The notes: generated by a model not told the origin, from the sequence alone. DNA of 64,000 nt from Segatella copri (GCF_026015295.1 NZ_JAPDUW010000001.1:1798001-1862000); one strand, 5' to 3'. Counted from the first letter of the stretch, positions 34,667-44,201 are shown. Program-made: numbers and translations.

Positions 34667-36403
34667 ATGATTGATCTCGACAACCCGGAGTTGCAGAATG
34701 CACTCCAAATCATACAGTTTACCCGTCGCTCGCTTTTCCTTACCGGAAAGGCGGGGACGGGTAAATCTACTTTTTTACGTTATATAGCCGCCAATACCAA
34801 GAAGAAACATATCATTCTTGCCCCAACAGGCATTGCGGCCATCAACGCCGGAGGAAGCACGCTCCACAGCTTTTTCAAGCTTCCTTTCCACCCGCTGCTG
34901 CCCAACGACAGCATGTATTCCGTCCGCAACATCCGCAACACCCTGAAGTATAATTCAGAGAAGATAAAGATTATACGCGAGGTAGAGCTCATCATCATCG
35001 ATGAGATCAGTATGGTTCGTGCCGATATCATCGATTTCCTGGACAAGATATTGCGGGTATATTGCCGCAACATGCGAGAGCCTTTCGGGGGCAAGCAGCT
35101 GCTTCTGGTGGGCGATATCTTCCAGCTGGAGCCTGTGGTAAGAGAGGACGACCGCCGTCTGCTCAGTCCCTTCTACCGCAGCAGTTTCTTCTTCGATGCC
35201 AAGGTGTTCGAATACTTCAAGCTCGTGAGCATCGAACTCAAGAAGGTATACCGTCAGAGCGATCCCGTTTTCATCAGCATCCTCGACCATATCCGCACGT
35301 CTCAGGTGCCCATGCAGGATCTACAGCGCCTCAACCAGCGCGTGGGAGCCCAGCTCGATGAGAGCGATTCCAAACTTGCCATCACCCTCTCTACACGCCG
35401 CGATACGGTAGATTACATCAACGACAGCCAGCTCCAGTGTCTTCCGGGAGAGCCTTGCCTCTTCCGTGGCCACATACAGGGCGAGTTTCCGGAGAGCAGT
35501 CTCCCTACCCCTATCGAGCTTTACCTCAAGACGGGGGCTCAGGTTATCTTCATCAAGAATGATATCGAGCATCAGTGGGTGAATGGCACGCTGGGCACCA
35601 TCATCGGTTTTGATGAGGACGAGGATGCCAAGATTTATGTGCGCACCGAGGAAGGCAAGGATGTGATGGTGGAGCCTGCGGCATGGAGCAACATGAGATA
35701 CCATTTCAATGAGGTTGAGAAAAAGATTGAGGAGGAAGAGATTGGCAGATACGAGCAGTACCCCATCCGTCTGGCTTGGGCGATAACGGTTCATAAGAGC
35801 CAGGGCCTCACCTTCAACCAGGTGAAGATTGATTTCACGGGTGGTGTCTTTGCGGGCGGACAGACGTATGTTGCCTTGTCCCGCTGCACCAGTCTCGAGG
35901 GCATTAGTCTTCAGGAGCCGTTGCGTCAGAGTGATGTTTTCGTGCGCAATGATGTCAAGCAGTTTGCCCGTCATTACAACGACCAAAGCACCATCAATAC
36001 AGCGCTTACCCAGAGTAAGGCCGACAAGCAGTATCATGATGCCGTCAAGGCCTTTGACAGGGGCGATATGCAGTCGGCTCTCGATAACTTCTTCCTTGCC
36101 ATCCACAGTCGTTATGACATCGAGCAGCCGCTTGCCAAGCGTTTCATCCGCAAAAAGTTGAACAGGGTGAACGAGCTTCAGGCAGAGAACGAGCTGTTGC
36201 GTGAAGAAATAAGAAAGAAGGATGAAGAGAAGGAGAAGCAGCAGAAGTTCCTCAAGCGCCTTGCCACGGAGTATGTGATTATGGGGAAGGAGTGCGAAAA
36301 AGAGGGCATGAAAGAGGCTGCCATCATGAATTACCGCAAGGCCCTCACCCTTTATCCTGAGCACCCGGAGGCGAAAAAAAGGCTTTTAAAGGTAAAAAAG
36401 TAA
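34667..36403 (+). CDS. Pif1/RecD-like DNA helicase with C-terminal TPR-like region
   Basis: 578 residues. Superfamily 1B motifs in order: Walker A LTGKAGTGKSTFLRYI (about 22-36), LAPTGIAAINAGGSTLHSFF (Ia), Walker B IIIDEISMVRADIIDFLD, LLVGDIFQLEPVV (III), VYRQSDPVFI, and late WAITVHKSQGLTFNQVKID plus VALSRCTSLEGI (V/VI). After about residue 440 a helical, charged region with coiled coil (NELQAENELLREEIRKKDEE) and one TPR-like repeat follows. Pif1-like helicases unwind DNA 5' to 3', including G-quadruplexes. The last codons (LKVKK-stop) lie in a GGTAAAA repeat tract as in the antirepressor gene at 4.7 kb. Confidence 0.9.
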   Translation: MIDLDNPELQNALQIIQFTRRSLFLTGKAGTGKSTFLRYIAANTKKKHIILAPTGIAAINAGGSTLHSFFKLPFHPLLPNDSMYSVRNIRNTLKYNSEKIKIIREVELIIIDEISMVRADIIDFLDKILRVYCRNMREPFGGKQLLLVGDIFQLEPVVREDDRRLLSPFYRSSFFFDAKVFEYFKLVSIELKKVYRQSDPVFISILDHIRTSQVPMQDLQRLNQRVGAQLDESDSKLAITLSTRRDTVDYINDSQLQCLPGEPCLFRGHIQGEFPESSLPTPIELYLKTGAQVIFIKNDIEHQWVNGTLGTIIGFDEDEDAKIYVRTEEGKDVMVEPAAWSNMRYHFNEVEKKIEEEEIGRYEQYPIRLAWAITVHKSQGLTFNQVKIDFTGGVFAGGQTYVALSRCTSLEGISLQEPLRQSDVFVRNDVKQFARHYNDQSTINTALTQSKADKQYHDAVKAFDRGDMQSALDNFFLAIHSRYDIEQPLAKRFIRKKLNRVNELQAENELLREEIRKKDEEKEKQQKFLKRLATEYVIMGKECEKEGMKEAAIMNYRKALTLYPEHPEAKKRLLKVKK

Positions 36404-36418
36404 AAGGGTAAAAAAGTA
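36384..36418. repeat. GTAAAA repeat tract at the end of the helicase gene
   Basis: TTTTAAAGGTAAAAAAGTAA continues with AAGGGTAAAAAAGTAA. It provides the last residues and the stop codon of the helicase gene, and matches the tract at 4728-4760. Confidence 0.7.
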
Positions 36419-36420
36419 AT

Positions 36421-36478
36421 ATAGATAAAACAAAAAAACAGGCAAAATGATTTTGCCTGCTTTTTTTGTTTTATCTAT
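36421..36478. terminator. Long bidirectional terminator hairpin
   Basis: The stem begins ATAGATAAAACAAAAAAA and continues CAGGCAAAA; after a 3-base loop TTTTGCCTG and TTTTTTTGTTTTATCTAT close it with a single bulged C. About 27 base pairs, with T-runs in both directions, between the convergent helicase and LptD genes. Confidence 0.9.
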
Positions 36479-36512
36479 AAGCTGAAAAGCTCTATTAACT
36501 ATAAACTATCAT

Positions 36513-39374
36513 CTAGTACCATTGTACAGCGTTCGAATAACCGCTGCGCTTGTCGTATTTCAGCGCATCTGTCAGGGTGGCTGCGTTACAACGGAAGGTG
36601 AAGTTGTAGCTCGTATATGGAGCGAGAACCACAGAACAGCTCATGTTAAAACAGTGAAGATCACGAGCCAGACTGGCGGTGGTCATACTGATCTTGTGGT
36701 TGTCAAAATCATAACCGGATGAGAAACTGATGTTCCAGCCATCACTGATTCTTACGTTACCACTCATGTTCAGAGTCTGGGTAAACTTGTATGCATAGCG
36801 CATCGTCTTCTCATTGAACTTCTCTCTTCGCGTATCCTCGCGCATCGTTACACCATAACCGAAGGTCAGCGACCATGGCATCTTAAACGCCATATAACCA
36901 TCTGAATCCGTTTCAGCCTTGCCGCCCTTCTTGGCTGCCGTCTTACCCTTCTCCATGCTGTCGTCTACGTTGCTCTCGATGTCGGTATCCAGACCTTCAT
37001 CGTCATCATCATTGCGCTGGCTGTCCTTCTTGTCGTCCTCATCATCGCCCCCGCCAAAGAGTTTCTTCAGCTTCTCCGGGTTCAGTGTGAACGAGAAGTT
37101 CTGCGACATACCCTGGAATCGTCCGAACCTGCCCTTGCCCCACTCCGTATGGGTACCCACATAAACATTGTTCTGGTCGTCCAGCTCGTAGGCATAGGTG
37201 GCAAACACAGCGTTCATGTTGAAGGTATAGTTCTTCCACCACTTCAGTCTGAGGTTGATATTCATATCGCTCCAAGGGCGAACCTTGGCTGCGGTATTGT
37301 AACTCATGTTGATGTCGAACGCATCGATGATACTGAGTTTCTTGTATCCGGTAGAGTCCTTATCGCTCTTCACCTTCATCTCGATGTTGTTGCCCAGGGT
37401 AAACGAGATATTACCGCTCTTACCCTTGCCCGGCGCACCGTAGAGGGCATTGGCATACTTCGAGTAGCTCACCAGCGATACGTTTCCGTCGGCATCGGTC
37501 TTCTGGTAGGTGTCCCAGTAGCCGTAGCGTGAAGCTCCGAAGTCTGGGGCATAACTGAAGCTCACCGTAGGCGTAAACACGTGGCGCACAGCCTGTATCT
37601 TATCTCCGAAGAGTTTGCGGTTTGGTATGTAGAAACCATAGAGTTTGGTAGAGAGACCTACGCTCATGTTCCAGTTATACACGTTGTTGAAACCGTAGAT
37701 GGTATCACATTTCTCCGTTTGGCTGGCTTCATCCCATGATCTCTCCACCTTGTTGGTATACATACGGTCGGTGAAATTGAACGATGGGTTCACGTTGAGA
37801 TATTTGAAGAGCGTGAATGTAGCGCTCACCGGTATCTGATGCTGCCATCCGTTGCGCCAGTCCTTGATGAGTGAACTGTGCATCAGCTTATCCTCTTTAG
37901 TATTGATGCTGTTAGAGATGTGTCCCGTATAGCTCATGGCTATCTTCTCGTACCATTTCTCATCGCCCACCATCTTCTTTCTTCTGAACGGATAGAAGCG
38001 GGAGATGCTGATGTTGAGGTCGGGCAGCGTCATGGCGATGGATGAATCGCGCATGTTCTGCGAGAGGTTGGCGGTGGAACTGAGCGTCATACCGATGCTT
38101 GAGAACGAGGTGCTCCAGTTAACAGATGAGGTTCGCGTACTCTGCGTCATCGTCTGCGGATTGTAGAGCGAATTGAGGTTGTTGCGTTCGTAGCTCGATG
38201 TGGCGAAGTTCACACTTGCCGAAAGTGAACTGTATGGGTTTGCCTTGCTGTCCTGGCGGTGGCTCCATTGCAGTTTGAAGCTCTCCTGCTCGGTAAAGTC
38301 TGGCATTCCCTTGTCGCCGTTCTTTGTATCCTGGTAACTGAAGAAGAAGGAACCCGAATATTTGTATCTCTTTCGGTAGTTGCTGGCTGCCGAGAGTCCC
38401 CACGATCCCTTGGTATAAATCTCGCCCAGCAGCTTCAAGTCCCATTTATCGTTCATGGCGAAATAATATCCGCCATCTCTGAGATAGAATCCTCGTGCCG
38501 TTTCATCACCGTAGGTTGGCATGATGAAACCGCTGCTGTAGCTCTTGGTGAACGGGAAGAAGCCGTAAGGGATGGCAAGCGGCATAGGCACATCACACAC
38601 CACGAGATAGGCTGGTCCGAATACCACATCCTTGCCCGGCCTTACCTTGGCTCGGGAGAGCGAGATGTAGAAGTCGGGATGCGGATCATCGCAGGTGGTA
38701 TACCTTCCGTGCTGCAGATAGATGACTCCCGATGAGTCGCGTTTCGACTTCATACCGGTCAGGAATCCGTCTTGCTGTTCTGTATATACATTATTAATAA
38801 GGGCCTTCTTGCTCTTGAAGTTGAATTTGATGGTGTCGGTATCATAGGTATCGCTACCCATCTTGAAGACAGGTTTGCCCTTGATGCCTCCCTCCGCCGT
38901 ACTGTCGGGTGTACCCATCGCCTTCACGTTGCTCTTGTCCATATCCATGGAGATGCGGTCGGAACTGAGGTCCATGTTGGTATACTTCACGTTGGAGTTT
39001 CCGTAGAGATATGCCACCTTGTTCTTGGCATCGTATACGAGAGAGTCGTCCGCCTGATAGTTAACCGGTGCGTCTACTCCACCCTGTTTCTTTCTGGCGA
39101 TACTGTCGAGGCGGATACTGTCATCCACCACTTTATTATGTTTCCATATAGCTTTCTGCAGCGAGTCCATCTGCGTGGTGTCGTCAGCCTGTTTCAGCTT
39201 GGGCTTTATTTCGTTGCCCAGCGAGTCTACGAACACACTGTCACCCACGCTGTCCACGGTTTCCGTCTTCTCCTTCTTCTTTTTCTTTTTCGAATCGGGC
39301 ATACCCGGATTAGCCACCATCATACACGAGATGGCAGCGAGCAGCAGCATAGCTATCGTCGATTGTTTTCTCAT
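36513..39374 (-). CDS. LPS-assembly outer-membrane protein LptD-like
   Basis: 953 residues. Signal peptide MRKQSTIAMLLLAAISCMMVA, a charged low-complexity stretch (SKKKKKKEKTE), then an OstA/LptA-like periplasmic domain (DSLVYDAKNKVAYLYGNSNV, MDLSSDRISMDMDKSNV), and a large C-terminal barrel (from GYFFPF... IPYGFFPFTKSYSSGFIMPT to the end YDKRSGYSNAVQWY). This matches the Bacteroidota LptD-like family, which inserts lipopolysaccharide into the outer leaflet. An acidic insertion (GGGDDEDDKKDSQRNDDDDE) is predicted in a late loop. It is the last gene of a probable operon with the HD and carboxyltransferase genes (gaps 16 and 11 bases). Confidence 0.9.
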   Translation of the reverse strand: MRKQSTIAMLLLAAISCMMVANPGMPDSKKKKKKEKTETVDSVGDSVFVDSLGNEIKPKLKQADDTTQMDSLQKAIWKHNKVVDDSIRLDSIARKKQGGVDAPVNYQADDSLVYDAKNKVAYLYGNSNVKYTNMDLSSDRISMDMDKSNVKAMGTPDSTAEGGIKGKPVFKMGSDTYDTDTIKFNFKSKKALINNVYTEQQDGFLTGMKSKRDSSGVIYLQHGRYTTCDDPHPDFYISLSRAKVRPGKDVVFGPAYLVVCDVPMPLAIPYGFFPFTKSYSSGFIMPTYGDETARGFYLRDGGYYFAMNDKWDLKLLGEIYTKGSWGLSAASNYRKRYKYSGSFFFSYQDTKNGDKGMPDFTEQESFKLQWSHRQDSKANPYSSLSASVNFATSSYERNNLNSLYNPQTMTQSTRTSSVNWSTSFSSIGMTLSSTANLSQNMRDSSIAMTLPDLNISISRFYPFRRKKMVGDEKWYEKIAMSYTGHISNSINTKEDKLMHSSLIKDWRNGWQHQIPVSATFTLFKYLNVNPSFNFTDRMYTNKVERSWDEASQTEKCDTIYGFNNVYNWNMSVGLSTKLYGFYIPNRKLFGDKIQAVRHVFTPTVSFSYAPDFGASRYGYWDTYQKTDADGNVSLVSYSKYANALYGAPGKGKSGNISFTLGNNIEMKVKSDKDSTGYKKLSIIDAFDINMSYNTAAKVRPWSDMNINLRLKWWKNYTFNMNAVFATYAYELDDQNNVYVGTHTEWGKGRFGRFQGMSQNFSFTLNPEKLKKLFGGGDDEDDKKDSQRNDDDDEGLDTDIESNVDDSMEKGKTAAKKGGKAETDSDGYMAFKMPWSLTFGYGVTMREDTRREKFNEKTMRYAYKFTQTLNMSGNVRISDGWNISFSSGYDFDNHKISMTTASLARDLHCFNMSCSVVLAPYTSYNFTFRCNAATLTDALKYDKRSGYSNAVQWY

Positions 39375-39390
39375 TCAATAAATTAGAATT

Positions 39391-39927
39391 CTATTCAAAC
39401 ATGCGTTCCCATTGCTGGAAGCGTTTTACTCCTTCCTCTCCGAACTTCATGAGACTTTTTTCTGCTTTCTCAATTGTTTTTTCCCGGTCGAGGTGAGTTT
39501 TGCTGAAGAATTTATCAGCGTAGCAAATCACCTTCTCCTCCATGGTTTCCGGCAGGAAATCCTGATGTGGCAGGGGCAGGTTCTGTGCTATGATCTGTGC
39601 CTCTGTGATGCCTGCACCGGTATGGCGCTCACATACGCGGGCATGTCGCTCATATCCTTCCTTGCGCAGGATTTCTGCTCCCAGTCGTCCATGGCAGATG
39701 TAGGGCTGCGAGCCGAAACACTGTATGCCTGGGGCATCAGTCATGAAGATGCCGAGGTCGTGGAGCATAGCTGCTTCTTCGATAAACTGGGCATCGAGTT
39801 GCAATTCGGGATGATACGAAACAATCTGTAGCGCTTTTCGCGCTACAGATTGGCTATGTGTGATGAGGATATGCCGAAGCTCATTATCCTCAGGATAATA
39901 CTTATCAATAATAGCTTGATAATTCAT
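39391..39927 (-). CDS. HD-domain phosphohydrolase family protein
   Basis: 178 residues. HD-type metal site: THSQSVARKALQI (first His), AAMLHDLGIF (His-Asp), with further His residues in YICHGRLGAEILR and RVCERHTGAGIT. Small HD proteins of this kind hydrolyse phosphate esters or nucleotides; the substrate is unknown. It sits between the carboxyltransferase and lptD genes with very short gaps. Confidence 0.87.
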   Translation of the reverse strand: MNYQAIIDKYYPEDNELRHILITHSQSVARKALQIVSYHPELQLDAQFIEEAAMLHDLGIFMTDAPGIQCFGSQPYICHGRLGAEILRKEGYERHARVCERHTGAGITEAQIIAQNLPLPHQDFLPETMEEKVICYADKFFSKTHLDREKTIEKAEKSLMKFGEEGVKRFQQWERMFE

Positions 39928-39938
39928 TTCTATTATAT

Positions 39939-41714
39939 TTACTCAGCATCGCGCTCGATGTAAGCGATAACATCGCCCTTGCGCACCTTGCTGCCCTGCT
40001 TGGCATTGATTTCTACGAGCTTGCCGCCCAATGCAGCTGGGATGGTTTCAAACTCGCCCCAAGGAGCCTGGATATAGCAGAAGGCATCACCTTCTTTATA
40101 TTCCTTGCCGATGTATGGCTCTACAGCTGGCTGGCACTCGCCCTCGCCCTGGAATTCCCAGAAGAGCTGGCCGGCTACTGGTGCTACGATGGCATCTGCC
40201 TTGGCGTGCTTGAACTCTGCAAGCTGTGCAGGAGTAAGGGTTGTACCGAGCTTGGCATCCTTTGCCTTCTGAAGGTCGGCCAGGAAGTTCTTCTTTGCCT
40301 GTCCGCTCTTGTAGTTGCGATACTGCTCTGGGTGCATAGCGAGCTCGAAGAGTTCCTCGTCGTCCTGACCGTAATCCCAACCGTTCTCGTCCATCTCCTT
40401 CTTGAAGTCGTCGAGGGCGTTGGTGAGCAATGTGTGTGCATCAACATCTGTAAACTCGCGGCCCTGCTTCTTGGCGAGCTCTACGAGTTCTGGGTCGATA
40501 GTTCCAGGAATCTTACCGCTCTTACCGAGAATCATACCCCACATAGAGTCGTCCATCATTACGAAGCGACCCTTGCCCTGCTCCATGGTGAGGAGGTTCA
40601 TCAGTGAGATGTTCTTTACATACTGGCTGAATGGGGTTACCAATGGAGGATAACCTACGCGTGGCCATACATACTCTACCTCGTCGAAGAGCTTGATGAG
40701 CAGGTCGTCCATAGACAACTCTTCCTCACCCTTCTTCTTGCGGATGTTGTTGATGGTCTGGCGCATACCGCCGAGGTCTGCCATCATACTTCCCATCATA
40801 CCGCCAGGGAGACCGCAACCGAGCAACAATGAAGACATGATCTTGTTACCTGGGTTGATGAAGTAGCCGAGCCACTCGTCGATGAACTCCTGAGTCATAG
40901 CACGAGCCTTCATATAAGCGCTCATGTTGATTTCAGGCACCTCGAAGCCCTCGTTCTTCAGCATGCTGATAACTGAGATTACGTCTGGGTGAACCTTACC
41001 CCATGACAATGGCTCGATGGCTGTATCGATGATGTCGGCACCATTGTTGCAGACCTCGAGGATAGAAGCCATAGAGAGACCAGGACCTGAGTGGCCGTGA
41101 TACTGGATGATGATCTGTGGATACTTGTCCTTAATCATCTTGGTGAGCTTGCCGAGGAATGCTGGCTGGCCGATACCTGCCATATCCTTCAAACAGATTT
41201 CCTCTGCACCGGCAGCGATGAGCTGGTCGGCGATGTTCATGTAATATTCCAGGGTATGAACAGGAGAGTTGGTGATACAGAGTGCACACTGTGGAGTCAT
41301 GCCACCCTCCTTAGCCCACTTGATAGAAGGAATGATGTTGCGCACATCGTTCAGTCCGTCGAAAATACGTGTGATGTTGGTACCCTGCTTAGCCTTTACC
41401 TTATACATAAGGGCGCGCACGTCGTCAGGCACAGGATACATACGAAGAGCGTTCAATCCGCGGTCGAGCATGTGAGTCTTGATACCCACCTCGTTGAAAG
41501 GTTTGCAGAATGCGCGTACGGCATCGTTAGGGTTTTCACCTGCCAGGAGGTTAACCTGTTCGAAGGCACCGCCGTTAGTCTCTACACGGCTAAAGCATCC
41601 CATTTCGATGATAACTGGGGCAATTTTAGCCAACTGATCCTTGCGTGGCTGGAACTTACCAGAGCTCTGCCACATGTCTCGATAAACGAGACTGAACTGA
41701 ATTTTCTTCTTCAT
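39939..41714 (-). CDS. Carboxyltransferase subunit (oxaloacetate decarboxylase alpha/pyruvate carboxylase B type) with non-biotinylable C-terminal domain
   Basis: 591 residues. The carboxyltransferase TIM barrel comprises about residues 1-290: FSLVYRDMWQSSGKF (where related enzymes have RDxxQS), RIFDGLNDVRN, CLKDMAG (carbamylated or active-site Lys), QYHGHSGPG (metal-binding HxH). A conserved helical domain follows (PGGMMGSMMADLGGMRQTIN, YPPLVTPFSQYV). The last 70 residues have a biotinyl/lipoyl-like fold (ILG... VAPVAGQLFWEF, KEGDAFCYIQ, GKLVEINAKQGSKVRKGDVI), but where biotin carriers have EAMKM it reads QAPWGEF, with Trp at residue 552 in place of Lys. Biotin must then be carried by another protein, or the domain has another role. 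No biotin carrier or membrane beta subunit gene is adjacent. Probably decarboxylation or transcarboxylation in the succinate/propionate pathway. Confidence 0.88.
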   Translation of the reverse strand: MKKKIQFSLVYRDMWQSSGKFQPRKDQLAKIAPVIIEMGCFSRVETNGGAFEQVNLLAGENPNDAVRAFCKPFNEVGIKTHMLDRGLNALRMYPVPDDVRALMYKVKAKQGTNITRIFDGLNDVRNIIPSIKWAKEGGMTPQCALCITNSPVHTLEYYMNIADQLIAAGAEEICLKDMAGIGQPAFLGKLTKMIKDKYPQIIIQYHGHSGPGLSMASILEVCNNGADIIDTAIEPLSWGKVHPDVISVISMLKNEGFEVPEINMSAYMKARAMTQEFIDEWLGYFINPGNKIMSSLLLGCGLPGGMMGSMMADLGGMRQTINNIRKKKGEEELSMDDLLIKLFDEVEYVWPRVGYPPLVTPFSQYVKNISLMNLLTMEQGKGRFVMMDDSMWGMILGKSGKIPGTIDPELVELAKKQGREFTDVDAHTLLTNALDDFKKEMDENGWDYGQDDEELFELAMHPEQYRNYKSGQAKKNFLADLQKAKDAKLGTTLTPAQLAEFKHAKADAIVAPVAGQLFWEFQGEGECQPAVEPYIGKEYKEGDAFCYIQAPWGEFETIPAALGGKLVEINAKQGSKVRKGDVIAYIERDAE

Positions 41715-41765
41715 TATTCTTGTTCTTTTTCTTTATATTCGATGTATGAATTAAATTCCAAGGTG

Positions 41766-41773
41766 CAAAATTA
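41766..41773 (-). promoter_or_regulatory. -7 box of the carboxyltransferase-HD-lptD operon
   Basis: TAATTTTG on the minus strand (41773 to 41766), about 52 bases before the start codon; no clear -33 box. Confidence 0.55.
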
Positions 41774-41830
41774 GACAAAAAAATTGAGAAATCGTCCTAT
41801 TCGCCTCTTTTTTTATATTTATTATGTAAT

Positions 41831-42679
41831 TTACTTCAATATTTCCTTCTTCATCTTGCTGTTCAGCTTCTCGGCTGCAGCATGGGCCTTGGCGTTGGCC
41901 TTCATCGCATTGAGCGAACGGTGGAAACCCTGGATGCGGCCCTCACGATCAGAGAGAGCCAGACTGTCGCCCTTCATATATACAAAGGTGAAGGTATCGC
42001 GCTTCGTCTTCTCATTGAGCACCACGCCATCCAGCTCGCGGTGGCCCTGCACCAGAATCAGCTTACCATTATAGGCATGCCATTCCGTATACTGAGGCAC
42101 GGCAGGATATTCTACCGGGCTATCGTCGTCCACATCTTTGTTTATCATCACCCTGCCCACGGCCATCGCCTCGCTCATGCGCTTCAGGGTGAAGCCATAC
42201 TGGCGCGGCACCATATAGGTTTCTACGATGCTGTCGGGCATATTGGCAAGGATTCTCGCCTGCTGGCGCTTGCTCAGATGCGATACATCGCGCAGCTTCG
42301 GCATCACCGGATAGGTCCAGGTGGCCTTCAGTTGATCCAGGTCTATCACCATGTCGGCACGGTTCTTCTCATCCTTCTCCTCGCATGGCATCACGCAAAC
42401 CCAGTCGCCCACCTCTATATCTCCAAACACCTGATGGTTGCGAGTGGCATCCAGAATGTTGTATCTTACGGGGTCGCCGCCTCCGTTGGGCAGCAGCACC
42501 AGCGCGGTATCCGAGCAGCCCAGGCAGGCAAGTCCGTAGATAGCCCTGTCGCCCTTTGCCGGTTTCGAGAGGCTGATGGCGAGTTTCGAATTGTCCATAC
42601 GTGGTGGTTTCTTTCCCCTGTGACATGCTGCGAGGGTTGTGGCGGCTAGCGCCAGTGTGAGTATTGTCTTGACTTTCAT
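41831..42679 (-). CDS. Lipoprotein of unknown function
   Basis: 282 residues from the ATG at 42679; a second possible start is 42691, while in-frame starts further upstream lie before the promoter. The lipoprotein signal MKVKTILTLALAATTLAAC is followed by HRGKKPP. The mature part has two internal motifs, RAIYGLACLGCSDTALVLLP and DIEVGDWVCVMPCEE; the LACLGCSDT pattern with four nearby Cys is notable and could bind a metal or form disulfides. The C-terminus is Lys/Ala-rich. I do not recognise the family. Single-gene unit, divergent from the 429-residue protein. Confidence 0.8.
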   Translation of the reverse strand: MKVKTILTLALAATTLAACHRGKKPPRMDNSKLAISLSKPAKGDRAIYGLACLGCSDTALVLLPNGGGDPVRYNILDATRNHQVFGDIEVGDWVCVMPCEEKDEKNRADMVIDLDQLKATWTYPVMPKLRDVSHLSKRQQARILANMPDSIVETYMVPRQYGFTLKRMSEAMAVGRVMINKDVDDDSPVEYPAVPQYTEWHAYNGKLILVQGHRELDGVVLNEKTKRDTFTFVYMKGDSLALSDREGRIQGFHRSLNAMKANAKAHAAAEKLNSKMKKEILK

Positions 42680-42702
42680 CTTTCTATTCATTATTTCAGA
42701 TG

Positions 42703-42734
42703 CAAAACTACAACTATTTTTTGGAAGCACCAAA
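42703..42734 (-). promoter_or_regulatory. Promoter of the unknown lipoprotein gene
   Basis: TAGTTTTG (42710 to 42703) with TTTG (42734 to 42731) on the minus strand, spacer 20. Confidence 0.72.
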
Positions 42735-42773
42735 TATTGAATCGTAAAATAATTAAAAAAATAGGTGATATAT

Positions 42774-42804
42774 TTTGTAGTGTCTCGATTTTGCATTACC
42801 TTTG
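42774..42804 (+). promoter_or_regulatory. Promoter of the 429-residue unknown protein
   Basis: TTTG (42774-42777) and TACCTTTG (42797-42804), spacer 19. Divergent from the promoter at 42703-42734, about 40 bases apart. Confidence 0.75.
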
Positions 42805-42887
42805 CAACCGTTTTTTGGGATCAACATCCCCCTCGTCCTGCCACACACGCCGGATGATGAAAAGAATAGGACCAACTCAAGAATTAT

Positions 42888-44177
42888 ATGCAACAAGAGA
42901 ATATGACAGACAAGACAAATACACACGCTCTCCCGGCATGGACCGAGGTAGAGTATACCGCATTATGCAAAAACCCGTACCTGTTAACCCCATTCTTCAT
43001 CCCTAAGGAGGCGAAGTGCTTCACGTGCCGCGAAGATGGCACGAGGGAAGAAGAAAGAATGGTTTTCCTCGTTTTCAAATCTACTGCAGCCCCTGCTGAT
43101 GCCGAATGGGAAGATGATCCTGTTCCGGGCGAGATGTGGGTGCGCGCGCTGGGCGATGACGATGAGGAGATTGAGCCTGCCAAGGTGATTTACCTGGGTC
43201 AGGACATCGAGGATTTCATCCGTGTAGCCGCTGAGGACGACCAGACCATCACCTTCGATTTCTGGTGGCGCCACGGCGAGGTGAAGGTGGAGAAGGCTGA
43301 GAAGACGGATGACGGATTCGTATGCCGCAAGGATGATTTCGGCGATGACGGACTGGCTGTTACCCTGATTCCTGAGGACGGCGGCAATCCGGTTGTCCTC
43401 CGTCTTCAGATTCCTTACATCGGTTTCTCGCTCTACGATGCCGAGGGCAACAAGGTGCATGGCGAGCTGAGCATTCCGCAGGATAAGGTAGATGACTACA
43501 CCTACGAATTTGTGGGCGATGACAACAACGACCGTTTCACCCTTCAGCTCGACAGCAACAGGCTGGTTTACATGTGTGTATTGCGCCATGAGGACCATCA
43601 GCTGGTGGTTCGCAACCAGCGCGACCGTCTTTCGGTAGTAGATCAGATTCCTACCGAGGGCAAGCTTTCAGAGTTGCTGATGAACACGAATTCTGCGCTC
43701 ATCAAGAACAGGAATCACCGTTGGCGCATTCAGATTGAGGGCACCACGCTGTCTCACGAGGTTGAGTTGAATGTAGATGCGGCATCTCTGGTAGCTTTTG
43801 CTGAGGAGCAGATGCAGAAGGGCATGGAGATTGACGAGCTGGGGCAGCATCTGATGGCACTGGAGCAGAAGTATCATTTCCAGTGGTTCTGGCTGAGTGA
43901 GGACGACTGGAGTCATGACAATCCGGTGTTCGACATGTTCATGAAGCAGCTTTGTGCCTTTTCGTATGTCAGTCAGAATCCTGTTCAGGCAGATGCGTTG
44001 ATGGCAAGGAACTACAAGCGTAAGATTCGCCGTTACAGCAGTATGCTGAAGGCTCACAAGCGTGGCGAGTTGAATCTTTTTGAGGAGAGTGATGAGGTGC
44101 GAGCCGAGTATCTCCGCATCTTCCAGGGTTTCCACCAGCCTTTCGTAGAGGCCTTTGAGAAGGAGGAAGAGGAATAA
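42888..44177 (+). CDS. Unknown acidic soluble protein
   Basis: 429 residues, no signal peptide or membrane segment, strongly acidic (DDDEEIEPAKVIYLGQDIED, KDDFGDDGLAV, tail EKEEEE). Beta-rich in the first 300 residues, judging from short alternating strands (PYIGFSLYDAEGNKVHGELS), then helical near the end (ARNYKRKIRRYSSMLKAHKR). A run YHFQWFWLSEDDW is conserved-looking. I do not recognise the family. Starts possible at 42888 or 42903. It is followed by a terminator and converges on udk. Confidence 0.8.
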   Translation: MQQENMTDKTNTHALPAWTEVEYTALCKNPYLLTPFFIPKEAKCFTCREDGTREEERMVFLVFKSTAAPADAEWEDDPVPGEMWVRALGDDDEEIEPAKVIYLGQDIEDFIRVAAEDDQTITFDFWWRHGEVKVEKAEKTDDGFVCRKDDFGDDGLAVTLIPEDGGNPVVLRLQIPYIGFSLYDAEGNKVHGELSIPQDKVDDYTYEFVGDDNNDRFTLQLDSNRLVYMCVLRHEDHQLVVRNQRDRLSVVDQIPTEGKLSELLMNTNSALIKNRNHRWRIQIEGTTLSHEVELNVDAASLVAFAEEQMQKGMEIDELGQHLMALEQKYHFQWFWLSEDDWSHDNPVFDMFMKQLCAFSYVSQNPVQADALMARNYKRKIRRYSSMLKAHKRGELNLFEESDEVRAEYLRIFQGFHQPFVEAFEKEEEE

Positions 44178-44201
44178 TTTTTTATTAGATATGTAATCGG
44201 A

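Noticed and set aside
35321..36364. Long minus-strand open frame (347 codons) opposite the helicase gene
   Set aside because: Leu/His-rich shadow frame; the plus strand carries all helicase motifs in order.
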